Shown piece by piece: positions 58,290 to 64,000 of a DNA stretch of 64,000 bases. Position 1 is the stretch's first letter. The number at the start of each line of letters is the position of its first letter. The notes under the pieces are model-generated. The model was not told the origin of the DNA. It saw only the letters and a program-made list of their open reading frames with translations, and searched no databases. This DNA comes from Cephalopachus bancanus (taxonomy: Eukaryota; Chordata; Mammalia; Primates; Tarsiidae), in NCBI GenBank assembly GCA_027257055.1, contig JAPVLO010000054.1, positions 4,836,001-4,900,000 on the forward strand, given 5' to 3'. A program made the translations under genes and the position numbers.

Positions 58290-59470
58290 GGATTTGGACT
58301 CAAGGATTTCGTTATTCCAGGATTTGGGGAAGAGAGCTCATACTTAAAAACCATAATGCTATAAGATGCCCCACCCAATCTGCTACTGATAGAACAGTTT
58401 TTGGTCTAGCCTTAGGTAGCCATCAAAGTCTTTGCAATGTCTTCTAAGAATTAAACCTACAGTTGGTGACTGATTCAAAGAATGATCCCTGAGTGGTAGA
58501 GGATGGATCTTCCATAAACAGGAATGGTTGTTGAAGGGGAAAAAATCCTCTGTTTTCTTTAGAACAAAACCTCCAAGTTACATGGGAATGTACCACATGA
58601 TTTTTGTGAATTGGAGTCAATTTGGCACCAACAGAAATAACCTTAGGAACAAAGTTTGTATACAGTATGTTCTTACGGAAACCACAGTTAGAATGTAGAG
58701 TAAACTGTTAAAGATAGACCCATCTTTCTGGAGTTGCACTAGCTGTCTTTGGGTGGGGACAGCAAATTGTTTCGTTTAAAAGCTTTGTACATCAAAAGCT
58801 AGATCTGCTTATACTTTAAGACCAAAAGGAGGAGAACAACTTATTTTTAGATATCTGAAATTTAAACCAAACCCAACATTGACATATGGATGTCTCAGGC
58901 TGCACTATGTCAGAAAATTTCTCAGAGATGACATTAAACAATAATATATTACTGCAGCTGTAGAAAATCAGTGAGGTTCTTCTCTTATAACTGGGTTTAA
59001 TAGTTACTGGGACACTGGCATAAAGATACTGGATTTCTCAGAATTATTGCTGGGGCTGGTTAGAGTTGGGGTTGGCTGTGGGAATTGGTTCAGTCCCATG
59101 AGAATGAGGAATCTAGGAGAAAAACAGTTTTTGGTACTTTTGGTGGGTCAGTTGGCTGGCCAAATGGTTGCTTATTGCATTCTACCTATAAGAGAAAGTT
59201 TTAATTTTAAAATTTTATGTGTGCTTATGTGTGTATGTGTTGTAGATGATATACTTACTTATTTTAGGTAAGTTCAAAAATATTCATTAATCTAACAATA
59301 TTTGCCAGTAATTCTTAACCTCAAGAATAACCATTCAACATTTTTGGGTAGACCATTCCACCTAGACAGATATATAAATATTGGAAATATAGACCTAGAT
59401 ATATAGACATATCAAGCATATCAAATTATAGATTTTTTTTTTATAAGAAATGGGGTGAAACCATCCATTG
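58290..59470. other. Unassigned DNA
   Basis: About 1.2 kb. A 74-codon plus frame (59047-59271) is unrecognised. Confidence 0.45.
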
Positions 59471-59474
59471 ATGG

Positions 59475-60300
59475 TTTTGGTTTGAGTAGCTTATTTTTTC
59501 TCTTTTAATGTTTTTCAATGTGATATTTTACTTAGCATTTTTCATCCCATTGAATTTTTACTTATTTTAAGTTCATGCATATTTCATGCTTTTATTTAAC
59601 TGATACTCTATTATGGTAGGTCCCCAAAGACCAACAGACCCTAATCCCTGGAATTCGTGAATATGTTAAATTAGATTACAAAAACAGCCAAGATTCCCAT
59701 AGAGTATCTTGGATTATTGGGTAGGCCTAATGTAATTACATGAGCCTTTTACGGTGGAAGAAGGAAGTGGCAGCACAGGTCAGAGAAATGTGATGTGGGA
59801 AGGACTGCTCCTACCCTGAGCCAGGAAATGCTCTAGAAGCTGGAAACAGTTCTCAGCTGAGCTTCAGCAAGAAAATCAGGACTGTGGGCCTGCAAACAAA
59901 AATAAACAGGAACCTATTCTCTCTGCAACTTCCACAAGGGAATGCAGCCCTGTTGACAGCTTGATTTTAGCTCAGTGAAAACTCGAAGCAGTAAAACCAG
60001 ACAAGCCTAATGGACTTCTGACCTACAGAACTTAAATATAATACATTTGTGTTGCTTTCAGCAACCAAGTCTATGGTAATGTGTTATAACAGCAATAGAT
60101 AACTAGCACACTTATTGTTGTATATCTGGGTTATTTTCAGTTTCTCACCAATGAAATAAAGTTGCAATCAACATCCTTGATGCACGTCTTTGATTATTTC
60201 TTTAGGATAAATTTGTTTAAGGGGAACTATGGGTAAGTGGTATTTAAAATTTTCAGGTTTTTGATGTACAGCACATTGTCAAATTTAAGGAACATTATTT
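59475..60300 (-). mobile_element. Old L1M-class fragment, antisense, split by an MLT1 LTR
   Basis: Left part 59475-59607 ('atttaactgatactctatta') and right part 60113-60300 ('gggttattttcagtttctca', 'aacatccttgatgcacgtct', 'ttctttaggataaatttgtt') join into the usual antisense order of an old mammalian LINE. All coding is lost. Confidence 0.6.
59608..60112 (+). mobile_element. MLT1 solo LTR (ERVL-MaLR)
   Basis: 'ctaatccctggaattcgtga', 'gggtaggcctaatgtaatta', 'gaagctggaaacagttctca', 'gacagcttgattttagctca', 'ggacttctgacctacagaac' and the end 'acagcaatagataactagca' follow the MLT1 LTR in sense. Roughly full length (about 500 bp). No internal retroviral sequence flanks it, so it is a solo LTR. Confidence 0.88.
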
Positions 60301-60304
60301 CTTG

Positions 60305-61250
60305 ATTGAGAGTGAGGCAAAGGGATAAAGGAAGGTCACCATTCCTTTCTTGCAGCTATTGGTTCTAGCTATTTGGTTTCCATAGTGTGTACAGTATAAC
60401 TCTTTCTTCTTCTCAACTGGCCACAGAAGCCTTTGTGCTTTTAGTGTAGATGGAAGTAATTGCTACATTAGTGGAATAATGACCAACTAAAGAGCTGCTT
60501 AAGAAGATCTCTATGGTGAAGCTGCTCCCTAAAGTTTGGAACGTTAGTCAAAGTGCATCAGACCAAGCTTTGGAACCGAAATGGAATTTGCTTTGCTCTT
60601 CAAACACCACTTGTACCGGCATTAGGGAAGGGTGTAGGGTAGGTCAAATATCCATTACTGGGCAAACAACTTGAAGTATGTTTATTTTATGGGGTTCTCT
60701 CCGTATACATTAGTCAGAGTTGGCCAGAGGCTAACTGCCTCTTTTATGAGCCTCAAGGGTAGCTTTGCTCAAATACATCAACCACATCAGAACTCAGATT
60801 GTTGATTGGGAGGCAGCTAATAAGGATGAAGGATTTAGAAAAAAATATCACCCCAGGTGACCGGATGTACCTTAGCTATGTTTCCAGCTCTAAGCCAGCT
60901 CTCATCTTTCATGTTTAGGATGGCTTCAAGTTTAAAACAACATTAGGTTTCAGATAACATATTTAACATTTTGGCTGTTTATTCTTCCTTGGAGCCACAC
61001 ACTGATACTTTTTGTGATTCAAAATGCATGAGGGTCAGACTTTAAGATAGCTCAGCTATATCCATATCTGAAATAATGAATAATAAATAATATAGAAAGT
61101 AGTCACATTAAGGAATTATTCACGTTACAAAAAGACCCATCCCAGTATTCTTTTAAGTACTCTGTCTCTGGGGGAACCTAACGTCACACTTAATTTACAA
61201 AAATCAGAATTATACATAAATAGTATACAGTGAAAGTCTTCTCTCTCTGT
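60305..61250. other. Unassigned DNA
   Basis: No gene or repeat recognised. Confidence 0.45.
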
Positions 61251-61261
61251 CTCCGTCTCTC

Positions 61262-61263
<2 letters not shown>

Positions 61264-61297
<34 letters not shown>
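61264..61297. repeat. (TG)n microsatellite
   Basis: 17 uninterrupted TG units, preceded by a CT-rich run (61238-61262). Confidence 0.97.
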
Positions 61298-61299
<2 letters not shown>

Positions 61300-61439
61300 G
61301 TTCATGTGATGTACAACAACTATTGCTTTTGGCAAACCAGAAACTCATTTCTGACAAGTAATTTCATCAACAGTGAGCCTTTTTTTTTTTTAATTGGGAC
61401 TTAAATTTTTTTTAAATAGTCAGTGGCCTTGGAAACAAT

Positions 61440-61690
61440 ATCCTTAGCAAGTTCAGTTGTGGAAAGGCAGCCTATTATAGTGGAAAGAACACTTACTGGG
61501 AATTGGACAGTCTGACTTTGACTCCTCTAATCCTGTCACTTACTAATTGTATTTCTTGGAGCAATTTTCTATAAACTCATTCAACCTCAGTTTACTTCTC
61601 TGTAAGATGGGAACAATAATATTCGCCTCGCAGAGTATGAATTTTGCCTGGCACACTGGCACACTATTTGATACAGATTTGGGTTTAATG
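61440..61690 (+). mobile_element. MIR SINE
   Basis: 'tatagtggaaagaacactta', 'cctgtcacttactaattgta', 'tcaacctcagtttacttctc' and 'gtaagatgggaacaataata' then 'tgcctggcacac' follow the MIR consensus in sense over nearly the whole element. Confidence 0.88.
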
Positions 61691-61699
61691 AAGAAGGTA

Positions 61700-62365
61700 C
61701 ATATTAGTTGACTATTATTCCAGAATAATATCATTTGGATTCAAACAGCCAAATCTATATTTCCCTTTGAATCCAAGCCATGATAGCTTGAATGCTTTGT
61801 ATATAGATGAAGGAACGCAATAAGCAAATAAATTAACTAATAAAGGGAATGACCAGCTTTTCTTTCCTTAACTTCACCTTATACTTGTGTCAGCTAATAT
61901 GTGAAGTTACTCTAATGGAACTAATTTATCAGAAAGGTGAAGCCTTTTTCACTTTCATATAACTTCACAGACTTTTAGAAAATGCTTGTGTATGAATACT
62001 CTCAATTAAATATATGACTTTTCTATAATTACATATCCAAAATGCATTTAGCAAACTTTCTTTTCAGCCAAAGAACATTTTAACATTTTTATATATTTGT
62101 AATTAGAGAGTCATTTGAATCCAAGTGGAACTTCCCTGTTAAAAAAAATTTTCAATAATTTTCCATGTTTTGCAGCAAAAATCCATACTATGTTTATTAC
62201 TGATCTTATTCCAGCATTTTCTCCTATAATTTTTTTATTATTCCATTAAACTATTTTTGTTCATCTCAAATTGGTCTATATAACATCCAAGTGCATTGAT
62301 GCTATAGTAAACACCTCTTGTTTTGCTTTTTCAGCAATATTCAACAATTAGTTATGTTTGGTTCC
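61700..62365. other. Unassigned, AT-rich DNA
   Basis: Nothing recognised. Confidence 0.45.
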
Positions 62366-62369
62366 ATTT

Positions 62370-62765
62370 CCTGATCCATGTAACTCTGGCTTGACCAATC
62401 AGGCTATTTCTTCCTCCTGACCATAGTGACTGGTTCAGGAATGGGTAGATAATTCAACATGTCCCAATCAGTGGCAACACTGAGTGTTTTGATGAATCAA
62501 CTGGAGAGAAGTGATCTCTACAGTAAAAAATATTTTTCGCTGTTCTATGGAACAGCTGAGAAGAGGGTGTGATCCTCCAGTCACTGTCACTCATTGTGTT
62601 GCAACAGGTTGAATGCCTTCCTGAATGCAAAGTCAACACAGAGAAAAAAGGAGCTGAGAGGTGATGAGAGATAGTGTTCTAGTGATGATGTTTAAATCCC
62701 TAAAGATGTGTAAGTCCCTGGACTTTGTAGTGACATGAGCCAATAATTTTCTTATCTGGATTCAG
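62370..62765 (+). mobile_element. Old mammal-wide repeat (family not named)
   Basis: 'gcttgaccaatcaggctatt', 'gtgactggttcaggaatggg', 'atgcaaagtcaacacagaga' and 'acatgagccaataattttct' occur in the order of an old LTR/MER-type mammalian repeat that I recognise but cannot name safely. Confidence 0.5.
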
Positions 62766-62839
62766 TTTCAAATAGATATTTTTCCTGGTCAACTCACATG
62801 CTTTCTTATTTGAGCTCACATTTCTCATTTCCCAAATAT

Positions 62840-63060
62840 TCTGCTTCTTCTCTACTCATTCAAGCACTACCTTTCCATGTAGGCCTCATTCAAATTTTAG
62901 TTTCTTGATGATACCTTATTCAACTAACCAGGCTTGTTCATTCACTTCCTGTAGCACCCATGGATAATTTATATTGCCTTGAACTGTCATATTGCTCTTT
63001 GAGTATATATTCTGCTTTTTGATCTCTCTATTGTCTTGCAGATTCTTCAATGAATATTTA
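62840..63060 (+). mobile_element. Possible L2 fragment
   Basis: 'taggcctcattcaaatttta', 'tgataccttattcaactaac' and 'tgccttgaactgtcatattg' fit diverged sense L2, with the end at about 'cttcaatgaatatttactgg'. Confidence 0.4.
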
Positions 63061-64000
63061 CTGGGGATGTATTGGAATTGAATAGTCAGTATGTGTTTCC
63101 TTTTAGACTAAGTCTGAATAACCATGCTGGAAGACAGAGATAGGTCCTTTTATTTCCGCCCCCCCCAGCCAAATGACTAAGAAAGAATACTCAGAGTTTA
63201 GCTACTGCTTGTCTGCACTTTCATAAGGAATATTATTATGTCTGTGACCTTAGTCCACTGAGGTATGATGTCCCATCTTTTTGGTTAAATAAATAGGTCA
63301 CCTGAGCAATAGTCCAAGAAGATAGCTCAAACACTGCATGTAGTTGAGAGAAAACTGTAAAGTTCTTATTATTTATGAATGTCATGCAAAGCTAATCTAA
63401 TGATATCCAACTTTGTTGCTAAAGCTCAACATGATGAAACACTTTGTTGTGATCATAAATCTTCCTGGGAATTATCACTCTGTGTCCTGAGGCACTCTAT
63501 GTTTTAAGTGTTCCGGTAGCTTGTTGGTCACCAAGGTATTGGTGCTCAGAGGCTGTGGAGAAAAAAGAGTCAGGGTGTTTTCAGTAACCCCATTTTCTTC
63601 ACACATTGGTTCTTTCTTCATACACTGGTCCTCTGCCATGGTTTGTGGTAGGGCAACTGAGATAAGACAGAACTGGGTTTTAAAACTGCTATTGCTGTCT
63701 TTTCTTTAGCATCCGTTGATCAGAAATATAGTCATGGAGGCCAAGATTACATAGTATACAAGAAAGGCATATTGACAATGATCTTGTAGATTCAGAATAG
63801 GTATGCCATGAACATAAGAATAGGGGAGAGAGGAGATATGGAAGTATTGGCTTGGCTTTTGCCATCTATACAACACAGATTCATTCGTTAATCTTTTGTC
63901 TCATTTTCATCTTTTAGTCCCTACCACCTCCACCCATTTGGCCACTAAGATCTGCTCATTTTACCTTTGGAATATTTCTCATTCTATCCGTTTCTCTCTC
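63061..64000. other. Unassigned DNA to the right edge
   Basis: No gene or repeat recognised; a short poly(C) run lies at 63160-63167. Confidence 0.45.

Overview
The window looks like a non-coding stretch of a primate nuclear genome. I find no intact protein-coding gene, rRNA, tRNA, CRISPR array or operon. The content is interspersed repeats of several ages separated by unassigned, probably single-copy AT-rich DNA. Alu elements, which are built from 7SL RNA and found only in primates, occur in about 22 copies or fragments. Thirteen belong to one unusual subfamily with the opening GGCTCAGCCTGTAATCC, the left-arm block GGGTTCGAGACC, the middle segment ACAATAAATCAAAAA and the ending GAGACTCCAACTCAAA. 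The other Alus are AluJ-like or intermediate. I see no AluS/AluY-type copies, and none of the tRNA-derived SINEs that are common in lemurs and lorises. With three short mariner derivatives and an unfamiliar young L1 3' end, this points to a haplorrhine outside the monkeys and apes, most likely a tarsier. That assignment is inference.

Layout. 1-3 kb: L1, Alu and L2 fragments. 3-12 kb: mostly unassigned, with L2, MIR, a MER5A DNA transposon, a 19-bp minisatellite and one Alu. 12-23 kb: two Alus, a first mariner derivative (14.93-15.36 kb), a decayed antisense L1 (16.9-19.2 kb) holding an Alu, a second mariner derivative with an Alu inside it, then two AluJ. 23-35 kb: MIR and L2, one DNA transposon nested inside another (25.05-25.71 kb), an LTR-like poly(A) tail, two Alus and an L1 end. 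35.13-35.55 kb: a processed pseudogene of ATP5MF, the f subunit of mitochondrial ATP synthase. 36-49 kb: unassigned DNA with clusters of Alus and two relatives of one old repeat.

49.13-57.08 kb is the most structured region: a near full-length antisense L1 interrupted by a young L1 3' fragment, two Alus and the best-preserved mariner derivative, and carrying a templated 175-bp duplication. Two Alus then sit in tandem at one reused target site (57.11-57.69 kb). 58-64 kb holds L2, an old L1 split by an MLT1 LTR, a (TG)n tract, MIR and unassigned DNA.

Nothing here forms a pathway. The value of the window is its insertion history. The most novel-looking item is the short mariner family: three copies share one internal deletion, so they were probably spread as a short non-autonomous element by a transposase encoded elsewhere.
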